From positions 1 through 8,693 of the forward strand of contig CALLDA010000003.1 in assembly GCA_937998635.1 (NCBI GenBank): DNA of 8,693 bases. The letters run 5' to 3'. The position numbers and the translations under genes are program-made. Position 1 is the stretch's first letter, and every line of letters begins with the position of its first letter. The stretch comes from an uncultured Pseudomonadales bacterium (GTDB taxonomy: Bacteria; Pseudomonadota; Gammaproteobacteria; Pseudomonadales; Porticoccaceae). The notes below the pieces were generated by a model. That model was not told the origin of the DNA, made no database searches, and was given only the letters and a program-made list of their open reading frames with translations. This document shows positions 1 to 5,682 of the stretch, piece by piece.

Positions 1-773
1 GTTGGCAGTTGCTTGAGGATTTTTTTACTGAGCATTTCTGGTGCAAGATTATTCATTTTTACCCAGTACCGTTCGCGCCAGCCCACTTGATAAAAGGTAG
101 TGTCTTTCTTCATGGCTTTGATGATTGCTTTGGCGACAGCCTCGGGTTTGTCGAGGGGGCGTTTTAGGGCCTTGCTCAGGCTCGGTGTTAAATTCGATGA
201 AGCAGCTTTGCTATTGTCTATACCGCGATGGGCGACATAGATAGTACTGAGCGAGGTGTTTTGAAATTCTCTGGCCAGAGCCTCGCTAAAACCCCTGAGC
301 CCAAAGCGGCCCGCGCCATCAATTGCGAATCCGGGCAGGCCGATACTCGCCGACAGGGTGCCGATATTTACCACCTGAGCTGCGTCCCGCTTGACTAACT
401 GCGGTAAGAGAATTCGGGTCAGTAAAATGGGTGCCGTGAGATTATTGTTAATGAAAGTACTAATGGCACTTTGCGAGATGGCACGGAAGGAGCCCTGTGC
501 ACCCTGCGGCGGGTTGTTAACCAAGATATCAATAGTCGTATCACCATCCTGGCAAGCGTAAACCAGTCGTACACGCCCAGCCTCTGAGTTTATATCTCCG
601 GAGATATAAGTATGGAACCTGGCTTCGAGTTCACTGCTCAGCTGTTTGAGGGCGTTTTCATCTCTACTTGAGAGCAGTAACCTTGACCCCTCTTTATCGA
701 GGGCTTTTGCCAGTGCTATGCCCAGGGTATTGGTGGCGTGGGTCAATACCACGGTTTTATTGTTTAATTCCAT
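1..773 (-). CDS. SDR-fold protein with degenerate active site (partial, C-terminus beyond window)
   Basis: My translation gives 257 uninterrupted codons from ATG at 773 to the left edge. A GGAG (781-784) lies 7 nt before the ATG, so this start is good. The fold is short-chain dehydrogenase/reductase: an N-terminal beta strand and glycine-loop region (7-22), Asp60 in a GDI segment, DILVNN (82-87), Asn111, VVNIGT (134-139), a helix RGFSEAL (160-166) and a KPEAVAKAI segment (209-217). The signatures are altered. The TGxxxGxG loop reads THATNTLG (11-18). NNAG reads NNPP (86-89). The catalytic Ser position is Thr139. The YxxxK pair is Asp152 and Arg156. The usual PG after the active site is RG (183-184). 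Only the Asn of the catalytic tetrad remains. It follows argF on the same strand after 99 bp. I infer a pseudoenzyme or a protein with a changed role; substrate and function are unknown. It could also be a decaying gene, although the frame is intact. Confidence 0.85.
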   Translation of the reverse strand, partial: MELNNKTVVLTHATNTLGIALAKALDKEGSRLLLSSRDENALKQLSSELEARFHTYISGDINSEAGRVRLVYACQDGDTTIDILVNNPPQGAQGSFRAISQSAISTFINNNLTAPILLTRILLPQLVKRDAAQVVNIGTLSASIGLPGFAIDGAGRFGLRGFSEALAREFQNTSLSTIYVAHRGIDNSKAASSNLTPSLSKALKRPLDKPEAVAKAIIKAMKKDTTFYQVGWRERYWVKMNNLAPEMLSKKILKQLP

Positions 774-872
774 GGGGAAACTCCACGAGGTGAGGAGGCC
801 ATTGTCTGCCCAGAGGGGAGATTAGTCGAGGAGCTTACAAACCTGAAATAAGATAAAAAGAAACCCTGAGAC

Positions 873-1796
873 TTAGGCCTGGGTGTTGAGCAAATACAGC
901 ATCAGGGCTTTTTGCGCGTGGAGGCGATTTTCGGCTTCATCCCAGACCACCGAATAGCGGGGGTCTTCGAGTAGTTCGGCGCTGACTTCCAGGCCTCGGT
1001 AGGCGGGCAGGCAGTGCATAAATAAGGCCTCCTGATCAGCCAGAGCCATGAGCTCGTGATTAACCTGGAATTCAGCAAAAGCTAATTGGCGGTTTTTCTT
1101 TTCTTCTTCCTGACCCATGGAGGCCCAGGTGTCGGTGACAACAAGATGGGCACCATCCACGGCTTGCTGTGGCTGGTTGCAGATAACAATTCGATCGGCA
1201 TGGTTCGATAAGAGCTCGGCATTGGGTCGATAGCCATCGGGGCAGGCGATACGCAGTTTAAAATCAAACTTTGCAGCTGCCTTAATATAGGACTGGCACA
1301 TATTGTTGCCGTCGCCCACCCAGGCCACAGTTTTACCGGCAATATCACCCCGATGTTCCACATAGGTTTGCATGTCAGCCAGGAGCTGGCAGGGGTGGTA
1401 ATCCTCGGTCAGGGCGTTTATCACCGGCACGCTGGAGTGCTGAGCAAAGGTTTCGATGCGCTCGTGGGCGAAGGTGCGCACCATAATCAGATCGACCATT
1501 CGAGACAGTACCCTGGCGGTATCTTCGATAGGCTCGCCGCGGCCCAGCTGGGTGTCATTGGGCGATAGAAAAATAGCATCGCCGCCGAGCTGAGCCACGC
1601 CCGCTTCGAAGGAAACCCGGGTCCGGGTCGAGGCTTTCTCGAAAATCATGCACAGGACTTTGCCCTGCATGGGTCTCGCAGCAGCATTGCTGGCGTTATT
1701 TTTGAGGGCTTTTTTGAGACGAATAGCGTCGGCTATCAGGGACTTAAGCGTGTCGCCAGATAAATCAGAGAGGGTAAGGAAATGTTGGACGGACAT
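873..1796 (-). CDS. argF: Ornithine carbamoyltransferase, anabolic
   Basis: Cytosolic enzyme of arginine synthesis: ornithine + carbamoyl phosphate gives citrulline + phosphate. At 307 residues it has the normal length for the family. The carbamoyl-phosphate loop STRTR is at 56-60 and HPCQ at 134-137. The ornithine-binding domain shows DTWASMG (222-228, with the SMG loop) and HCLP (261-264, with the catalytic Cys262). All key residues are present. The ATG at 1796 lies 3 nt after the argD stop, and a GAGGG (1804-1808) inside the end of argD sits 7 nt upstream of it. The pair is therefore co-transcribed and possibly translationally coupled. The enzyme acts two acetyl-pathway steps after ArgD, once acetylornithine has been converted to ornithine. 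No clear intrinsic terminator was found in the 99 bp before the SDR-like gene, so readthrough is possible. I take it as the biosynthetic enzyme because of its argD partner and the absence of arcA/arcC. Confidence 0.97.
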   Translation of the reverse strand: MSVQHFLTLSDLSGDTLKSLIADAIRLKKALKNNASNAAARPMQGKVLCMIFEKASTRTRVSFEAGVAQLGGDAIFLSPNDTQLGRGEPIEDTARVLSRMVDLIMVRTFAHERIETFAQHSSVPVINALTEDYHPCQLLADMQTYVEHRGDIAGKTVAWVGDGNNMCQSYIKAAAKFDFKLRIACPDGYRPNAELLSNHADRIVICNQPQQAVDGAHLVVTDTWASMGQEEEKKNRQLAFAEFQVNHELMALADQEALFMHCLPAYRGLEVSAELLEDPRYSVVWDEAENRLHAQKALMLYLLNTQA

Positions 1797-1799
1797 ACG

Positions 1800-2981
1800 T
1801 TAGCCCTCGGCTGAGAACGCCTTGATCAGCGGCACCAGGATTTGCACCAGTTGTTCGGCTTGAGCATCGCTAAAAGTCAGTGGTGGCAGTAAACGGATAA
1901 CATTGTCTGCCGTGACATTGATCAGTACACCCGCGTCAGCCGCCAGGCCGACCAGGTCAGCGCAGGGCGAACTTAGCTCGATACCGATCATCAAGCCTCT
2001 GCCGCGAATGTCTTTGACGATATCGCAGTCGGTCAGCGCCAGTGTAAATTGCTCCAGTAAGCTGGCACCTAATGTAGCGGCGCGCTCGCAAAGCTTCTCT
2101 TGCTCAATGGTGGTTATGGTGGCCACCGCCGCCGCACAGGCCACTGGGTTACCGCCGAAAGTGGAGCCGTGATTGCCCGGTTTCATCAATTCAGAGGCCG
2201 GGCCTCTGGCCAGGCAAGCGCCGATAGGCATACCGTTGCCGAGGCCTTTGGCAATGGTGACGATATCGGGGTAGATGCCGTGTTGCTGATAATGGAAAAA
2301 ACTACCGGTGCGGCCGTTAGCGGTCTGGATCTCATCGAGGATGAGTAGCCAGTCGTTAGCGTCGCATAGCACACGTAGCTGTTTCAGATAATCATCAGCG
2401 GGAATACGAACGCCGCCCTCGCCCTGAATAGGTTCGATCATCACAGCGACGATACTCTGGTTATTGGCAGCAATGGTCTGTATGGCTTCGATATCATCGA
2501 ATGGAGCACGGGCAAAGCCGCGCACTAAAGGTTCAAAGCCGGCGTGAACCTTGCGATTACCGGTTGCGGTTAATGTCGCCAGAGTGCGGCCGTGGAAGGA
2601 GTTTTCCATGACGATAATGGTCGGGATGTCGATGTTTTTAGCATGGCCGTGCAAGCGAGCCAGCTTGATGGCGGCCTCGTTGGCCTCAGCGCCGGAGTTG
2701 CCGAAGAACATATTGTTCATGCCGGAGGCTGCTTTTAATGCCTCAGCAAGCTCTTCCTGGGCAGGGATGTTATAGAGATTGGAGCAATGCACCAGTTTGC
2801 TGGATTGATCATGAATAGCTGCTGTGACCGCCGGGTGAGCATGGCCGAGTCCGCACACGGCGATACCCGCCAGGGCATCGAGATAACGTTTGCCCTGACT
2901 ATCCCAAACCCAGGATCCTTCGCCTTTAACGAGGCTCAGGCTGCGTTGTCCGTAATTGTTCATCAATGCGTCGCTGGTCAT
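1800..2981 (-). CDS. argD: Acetylornithine aminotransferase (PLP, class III)
   Basis: Transfers an amino group from glutamate to N-acetylglutamate semialdehyde, giving N-acetylornithine. Enzymes of this family often also serve as succinyldiaminopimelate aminotransferase in lysine synthesis. The 393 residues match the family. Visible PLP-site features are NSGAEANEAA (95-104, phosphate loop), SFHGRT (128-133), EPIQGEGG (183-190), Asp216 in LDEIQT (binds the pyridine nitrogen), the Schiff-base Lys245 in TIAKGLG, and STFGGNP in the C-terminal part. One small oddity is QTANGRTG (219-226), where many relatives have Gly at the Ala221 position. The ATG at 2981 has only a weak ribosome site (AGGCAG). 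A second Met at codon 7 is possible but has no better one. It is the first gene of argD-argF, and its leader (2982-3067) contains unusual hairpins described separately. Confidence 0.95.
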   Translation of the reverse strand: MTSDALMNNYGQRSLSLVKGEGSWVWDSQGKRYLDALAGIAVCGLGHAHPAVTAAIHDQSSKLVHCSNLYNIPAQEELAEALKAASGMNNMFFGNSGAEANEAAIKLARLHGHAKNIDIPTIIVMENSFHGRTLATLTATGNRKVHAGFEPLVRGFARAPFDDIEAIQTIAANNQSIVAVMIEPIQGEGGVRIPADDYLKQLRVLCDANDWLLILDEIQTANGRTGSFFHYQQHGIYPDIVTIAKGLGNGMPIGACLARGPASELMKPGNHGSTFGGNPVACAAAVATITTIEQEKLCERAATLGASLLEQFTLALTDCDIVKDIRGRGLMIGIELSSPCADLVGLAADAGVLINVTADNVIRLLPPLTFSDAQAEQLVQILVPLIKAFSAEG

Positions 2982-2999
2982 TTTGTCTGCCTGGTCCGC

Positions 3000-3033
3000 T
3001 TTAGTCGGCAGTGAAAAGACTAAAAGTGCCGAC
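3000..3033 (-). promoter_or_regulatory. Two mutually exclusive hairpins in the argD leader
   Basis: Two perfect 7-bp stems overlap here. GTCGGCA (3004-3010) pairs with TGCCGAC (3027-3033) around a 16-nt loop. TTTAGTC (3000-3006) pairs with GACTAAA (3018-3024) around an 11-nt loop. Bases 3004-3006 belong to both stems, so only one can form at a time. The structures end 18 nt before the argD start codon, next to its weak ribosome site. The pairing is seen directly; a regulatory role is inference. Confidence 0.4.
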
Positions 3034-3041
3034 CCCCAAAT

Positions 3042-3065
3042 AAAAAAAGGCAGCTATATGCTGCC
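3042..3065 (-). terminator. Intrinsic terminator (minus strand) in the argD leader
   Basis: GGCAGC (3049-3054) and GCTGCC (3060-3065) form a perfect 6-bp GC-rich stem around a 5-nt loop. Read on the minus strand, the stem is followed at once by seven T residues (3042-3048), the classical Rho-independent layout. On the plus strand there is no T run, so it acts leftward only. It lies upstream of argD, with no minus-strand gene visible between it and grxD. It is therefore either an attenuator inside the argD transcript, the end of a short minus-strand RNA, or a barrier to antisense transcription. Confidence 0.65.
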
Positions 3066-3081
3066 GAGAAAAGGCGGGAAT

Positions 3082-3108
3082 CTTATAGGTAAAGAACTAC
3101 GTTTACAA
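3082..3108 (-). promoter_or_regulatory. Possible minus-strand promoter upstream of argD
   Basis: On the minus strand TTGTAA (3103-3108) is followed after 15 bp by TATAAG (3082-3087); an alternative -10, TAAGAT, gives 17-bp spacing. A start near 3075 would place the terminator at 3042-3065 in the first few dozen nucleotides of the transcript. The match is only moderate and rests on consensus similarity alone. Confidence 0.3.
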
Positions 3109-3178
3109 TGGATTTAAGTGTGTAGCAATGAAGTACGGCGGTTGATATAAAGAGCGGCTTTTAGCAACTTTTACTACT

Positions 3179-3206
3179 TTGCGTCAGGCTCTTAAGCAGG
3201 TAGAAT
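3179..3206 (+). promoter_or_regulatory. Possible sigma-70 promoter for grxD
   Basis: TTGCGT (3179-3184) lies 16 bp before TAGAAT (3201-3206), the latter a five-of-six match to TATAAT. Transcription would begin near 3213, leaving a leader of about 34 nt before the grxD ATG. The -35 match is weak. Confidence 0.35.
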
Positions 3207-3246
3207 ACCCCACTATATTGATCAACTATTATTGAGGTGCTTTATT

Positions 3247-3588
3247 ATGGACGTCATCGAGACCATACGGGATCAAATTGAGAGCAATCCGGTCATTCTT
3301 TATATGAAAGGCTCGCCCAATCAACCACAGTGTGGATTTTCTGCCAGTGCGGTGAAGGCGCTGATGGCCTGCGGAGAGCGCTTTGCCTATGTCGACATAC
3401 TCAGTAATCCAGAAATTCGCTCGACCTTGCCTGAGTATGCTAACTGGCCGACCTTCCCTCAACTATGGGTTAAGGGTGAATTGATGGGTGGTGGTGACAT
3501 TATTACCGAGATGTCCGAAAGCGGTGAGCTGGAGACGGTAGTAAAAGCAGCTGCGGTATCTGAAGATAGTGAGGCTGCGTCAGAGTAG
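3247..3588 (+). CDS. grxD: Monothiol glutaredoxin, Grx4/GrxD type (CGFS)
   Basis: Small cytosolic monothiol glutaredoxin. Members of this family bind a glutathione-ligated [2Fe-2S] cluster as a dimer, often with BolA-type partners, and take part in Fe-S cluster delivery and iron sensing. The product is 113 residues, close to the E. coli protein. The signature CGFS is at 29-32, preceded by KGSP (21-24). A WPTFPQLW block containing the cis-proline follows, then GELMGGGD, where the glutathione-binding GG-x-D has Gly where E. coli has Cys. The C-terminal tail is acidic (SEDSEAASE). I chose ATG 3247 because GAGG (3234-3237) is 9 nt upstream and the protein then aligns with known N-termini; a TTG at 3232 in the same frame overlaps that ribosome site and is unlikely. 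It is transcribed alone, divergently from argD and convergently with rnt. Confidence 0.97.
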   Translation: MDVIETIRDQIESNPVILYMKGSPNQPQCGFSASAVKALMACGERFAYVDILSNPEIRSTLPEYANWPTFPQLWVKGELMGGGDIITEMSESGELETVVKAAAVSEDSEAASE

Positions 3589-3593
3589 TAAAT

Positions 3594-3636
3594 CCAGGCA
3601 AAAAAAGCGGGCAATGCTCGCTTTTTTTGTGCCTGG
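3594..3636. terminator. Bidirectional intrinsic terminator between grxD and rnt
   Basis: A long hairpin sits between two convergent genes. The core GCGGGC (3607-3612) pairs with GCTCGC (3616-3621, one G-U pair) around the 3-nt loop AAT. The stem continues as seven A's (3600-3606) against seven T's (3622-3628), then CCAGGC (3594-3599) against GCCTGG (3631-3636) across a 2-nt bulge. T runs follow the GC core on both strands, so it can end grxD (stop at 3588) and, from the other side, pyrC-rnt (stop at 3705). Confidence 0.9.
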
Positions 3637-3704
3637 CATTTGGATGTGAGCTTGAGTCTTAAGGTAAGTAATTGGGTGAGTAAGACTCTAAACAAACGTC
3701 GTTG

Positions 3705-4364
3705 TTAATCCAGTTCCGGTGGCTGCCAGCCGCCCAAGGCCTGCCAGCGATTGACAATATTGCAGAATAACAGGGCAGTGCGCTTGGCATCGTAAAGGGC
3801 GCTATGGGCCTTGGCATTGTTAAAGGGGATTTCAGCTGCCAGGCAGGCTTTGGCTAACACGGTTTGTCCGTAGGCCAGGCCGCCGAGTGTTGCTGTGTCA
3901 AAGCAGGAAAAGGGGTGGAAGGGATTGCGTTTTATATCACTGCGCGCCACGGCGGCATTGATAAAGCCCAGATCAAAGTGAGCATTGTGGGCCACCATGA
4001 CGGCACGATTGCAATCGTTAGCTCTGATGCTACGTCTCACGAGCTGAAAAATTTCGTGCAGGGCTTCGGTTTCAGGCAGGGCTTCACGGGACGGATCATC
4101 GGGGTCGATGCCAGTGAATTCGAGAGCGGCCTGTTCGCAGTCGGTATCGGGATGGACTTCGACGTTATGGGCCAGGGTTTCAGTGATAAGCAGTTGGCCC
4201 TGGTCATCCATGCCTAGAATAACGGCAGCGACTTCTAGCAAGGCATGGTTTTGAGCGTCAAAGCCGCCGGTTTCGACATCGATGACCACGGGCAAAAAGC
4301 CACGGAAGCGATTTGCCATGGGTGACTCTTCATCACTCCTGAGAAAAGATTCCTGCCTGGTCAT
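3705..4364 (-). CDS. rnt: Ribonuclease T (DEDDh exonuclease)
   Basis: 3'-5' exoribonuclease that trims tRNA and other stable RNA 3' ends and takes part in tRNA CCA-end turnover; it acts as a dimer. The 219 residues compare with about 215 in E. coli. The DEDDh residues are all visible: Asp29 and Glu31 in VIDVETGG, Asp131 in AHNAHFD, and His187 and Asp192 in AHSALYD. Further family blocks are RFRGFLPVV (19-27), EFTGIDPDDP (82-91), KRNPFHPF (145-152) and the C-terminal NRWQALGGW (205-213). The start is uncertain. ATG 4364 gives an N-terminal extension like those of known relatives but has a poor ribosome site. ATG 4319 (Met16) has GAAGAG 6 nt upstream and would give 204 residues. With the longer form the gene starts 14 nt after the pyrC stop, which suggests one transcript. 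Confidence 0.95.
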   Translation of the reverse strand: MTRQESFLRSDEESPMANRFRGFLPVVIDVETGGFDAQNHALLEVAAVILGMDDQGQLLITETLAHNVEVHPDTDCEQAALEFTGIDPDDPSREALPETEALHEIFQLVRRSIRANDCNRAVMVAHNAHFDLGFINAAVARSDIKRNPFHPFSCFDTATLGGLAYGQTVLAKACLAAEIPFNNAKAHSALYDAKRTALLFCNIVNRWQALGGWQPPELD

Positions 4365-4378
4365 ATACAGCGTATCAC

Positions 4379-5422
4379 TTAAGATGCTCCATCAATTACC
4401 TGCCACTGAAGTTGTTCCCCGGCATATAACGGCACCATAGCCTCGTTGCCCAGTTTGCTCGACTGAGGCAGCTGCCAGGGTTCATGGCGCAAGGTGATGG
4501 TCTCGGTATTTCTCGGTAGCCCGTAATAATCGGCCCCAAAGTGGCTGGCGAAACCCTCTAGTTTGTCGAGGGCATCGGCTCGGCTAAAAGCCTCTGCATA
4601 TAGCTCGATAGCGGCGTGATGGGAATAACAGCCAGCACAACCACAGGCGTTTTCCTTGCTACTTTTTGAGTGGGGTGCCGAATCGGTGCCGAGAAAGAAT
4701 TTCTTATTGCCGCTGATTGCCGCCGCTATTAAAGCTTTTTGATGAACGTCCCGTTTCAATACTGGCAGGCAATAGTAGTGGGGACGTATGCCGCCAGCCA
4801 GCAGGTGATTGCGGTTAAACAGCAAATGCTGGGGGGTGATAGTGGCGGCAATAAAAGGACTGTTGTCTGTGACAACGGCAACCGCATCCTGAGTGGTAAC
4901 GTGCTCCAAAATAATTTTCAACTCGGGAAAGCGCTGTACCAGCGGTACTAGAATACGCTCAATAAATACTGCTTCTCGATCAAAAATATCGATATCGGGA
5001 TCAGTTACCTCGCCGTGAATTTGCAGAGGCATGCCCAACACCTGCATCTGCTCCAGGGCTTTATAGGTCGCATCAATATGAGTAACACCTGAGGCGGAAT
5101 TTGTGGTCGCGCCTGCCGGATAATATTTAACGCCATAAATAATGCCACTCTCAGCCGCATCGCTAATGTCCTGGGCGCTGGTGTTATCGGTCAGATACAG
5201 CGTCATCAGCGCTTGCCAGTGACTACCGGGTGGTCGTGCGGCGAGAATTTGTTCACGATAGTCGCGGGCCTGAGCGATATTAAGCACCGGCGGCGCAAGA
5301 TTGGGCATGACCATGGCCCGCGCAAAATTCCGGGCGGCATCACTTACCGTATCGGCCAGGGCTGGGCCATTGCGCAAATGCACATGCCAGTCGTCCGGTC
5401 GAGTAATGGTGAGTGTATTCAT
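4379..5422 (-). CDS. pyrC: Dihydroorotase, class II (PyrC)
   Basis: Zinc amidohydrolase of pyrimidine synthesis: interconverts N-carbamoyl-L-aspartate and L-dihydroorotate. At 347 residues it is almost the length of the E. coli enzyme. The binuclear metal site is complete: HVH (His13, His15), Lys99 in GVKYYPAG (the lysine that becomes carboxylated), His136 in QIHGE, His174 in EHVTT, and Asp247 in GTDSAPH with His251. NLAPP (41-45) and the GCAGCYSHHAA segment (261-271) also fit the family. The ATG at 5422 has no strong ribosome site; the stretch before it is AT-rich with two close copies of CAACTAT on the minus strand. It is divergent from argG and upstream of rnt. The link to the arginine genes is functional as well: pyrimidine and arginine synthesis draw on the same carbamoyl phosphate. 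Confidence 0.97.
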   Translation of the reverse strand: MNTLTITRPDDWHVHLRNGPALADTVSDAARNFARAMVMPNLAPPVLNIAQARDYREQILAARPPGSHWQALMTLYLTDNTSAQDISDAAESGIIYGVKYYPAGATTNSASGVTHIDATYKALEQMQVLGMPLQIHGEVTDPDIDIFDREAVFIERILVPLVQRFPELKIILEHVTTQDAVAVVTDNSPFIAATITPQHLLFNRNHLLAGGIRPHYYCLPVLKRDVHQKALIAAAISGNKKFFLGTDSAPHSKSSKENACGCAGCYSHHAAIELYAEAFSRADALDKLEGFASHFGADYYGLPRNTETITLRHEPWQLPQSSKLGNEAMVPLYAGEQLQWQVIDGAS

Positions 5423-5682
5423 TGATTTATAGTTGTACTGAAATAGTTGGCGCTGAAATTATTGATACTGAATTCTGCGGCCTGGATTAAGACTTCAAAT
5501 ATCGAGCCTCTTGCTTGGGTTTGCATCCTACCGGAAAGTGCTTGCCCACGACAGGCTCTCTAGTAAGGCAAGTGCTGCATCACAGGCGCTTGTGATTCTA
5601 TCAATCAGCGGGCGAGGGGTTTAAAATCGCGGCTGTATCGTCAATTTATTTAATACCCTGTCATCTTTTAATGGAGCGCTCT
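5423..5682. promoter_or_regulatory. Divergent pyrC / argG control region
   Basis: These 260 bp separate divergent genes and must hold both promoters unless transcription enters from elsewhere. I found no convincing -35/-10 pair for either gene and no clear palindromic ARG box. Visible structure is the 18-bp inverted repeat at 5579-5596, a 7-bp direct repeat AAGTGCT (5536-5542 and 5570-5576), and a CTTGCC/GGCAAG pair (5541-5546 and 5567-5572). No tRNA or small ORF with a good start is apparent. Confidence 0.5.
5579..5596. repeat. 18-bp inverted repeat between pyrC and argG
   Basis: ATCACA (5579-5584) and TGTGAT (5591-5596) are perfect inverted arms around GGCGCT, whose inner GCGC is itself palindromic, so 16 of 18 positions are symmetric. 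It lies 87 bp before the preferred argG start and 157 bp before the pyrC start. There is no T run after it, so it is not a terminator. Its arms are in the opposite order to a CRP site (TGTGA-N6-TCACA). It may be an operator for an unidentified dimeric regulator. Confidence 0.45.

Noticed and set aside
853..885. Intrinsic terminator after argF
   Set aside because: A weak imperfect stem precedes a T-rich run on the minus strand, but mismatches leave only three or four pairs.
3114..3167. 17-codon minus-strand frame from a TTG with tandem Arg codons, as a possible arginine leader peptide
   Set aside because: No ATG or GTG, no ribosome site, and the best promoter-like pair lies downstream of it; two adjacent Arg codons could be chance.
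3219..3226. TTGATCAA as an Anr/Fnr site near grxD
   Set aside because: The half-sites overlap, with no 4-bp spacer, so it does not fit the consensus.
3864..4217. 117-codon open frame on the plus strand
   Set aside because: Antisense to rnt, in which the catalytic motifs are clear; no family resemblance.
5579..5596. CRP (cAMP receptor protein) site
   Set aside because: The arms are TCACA-N6-TGTGA, the reverse order of the CRP consensus TGTGA-N6-TCACA.
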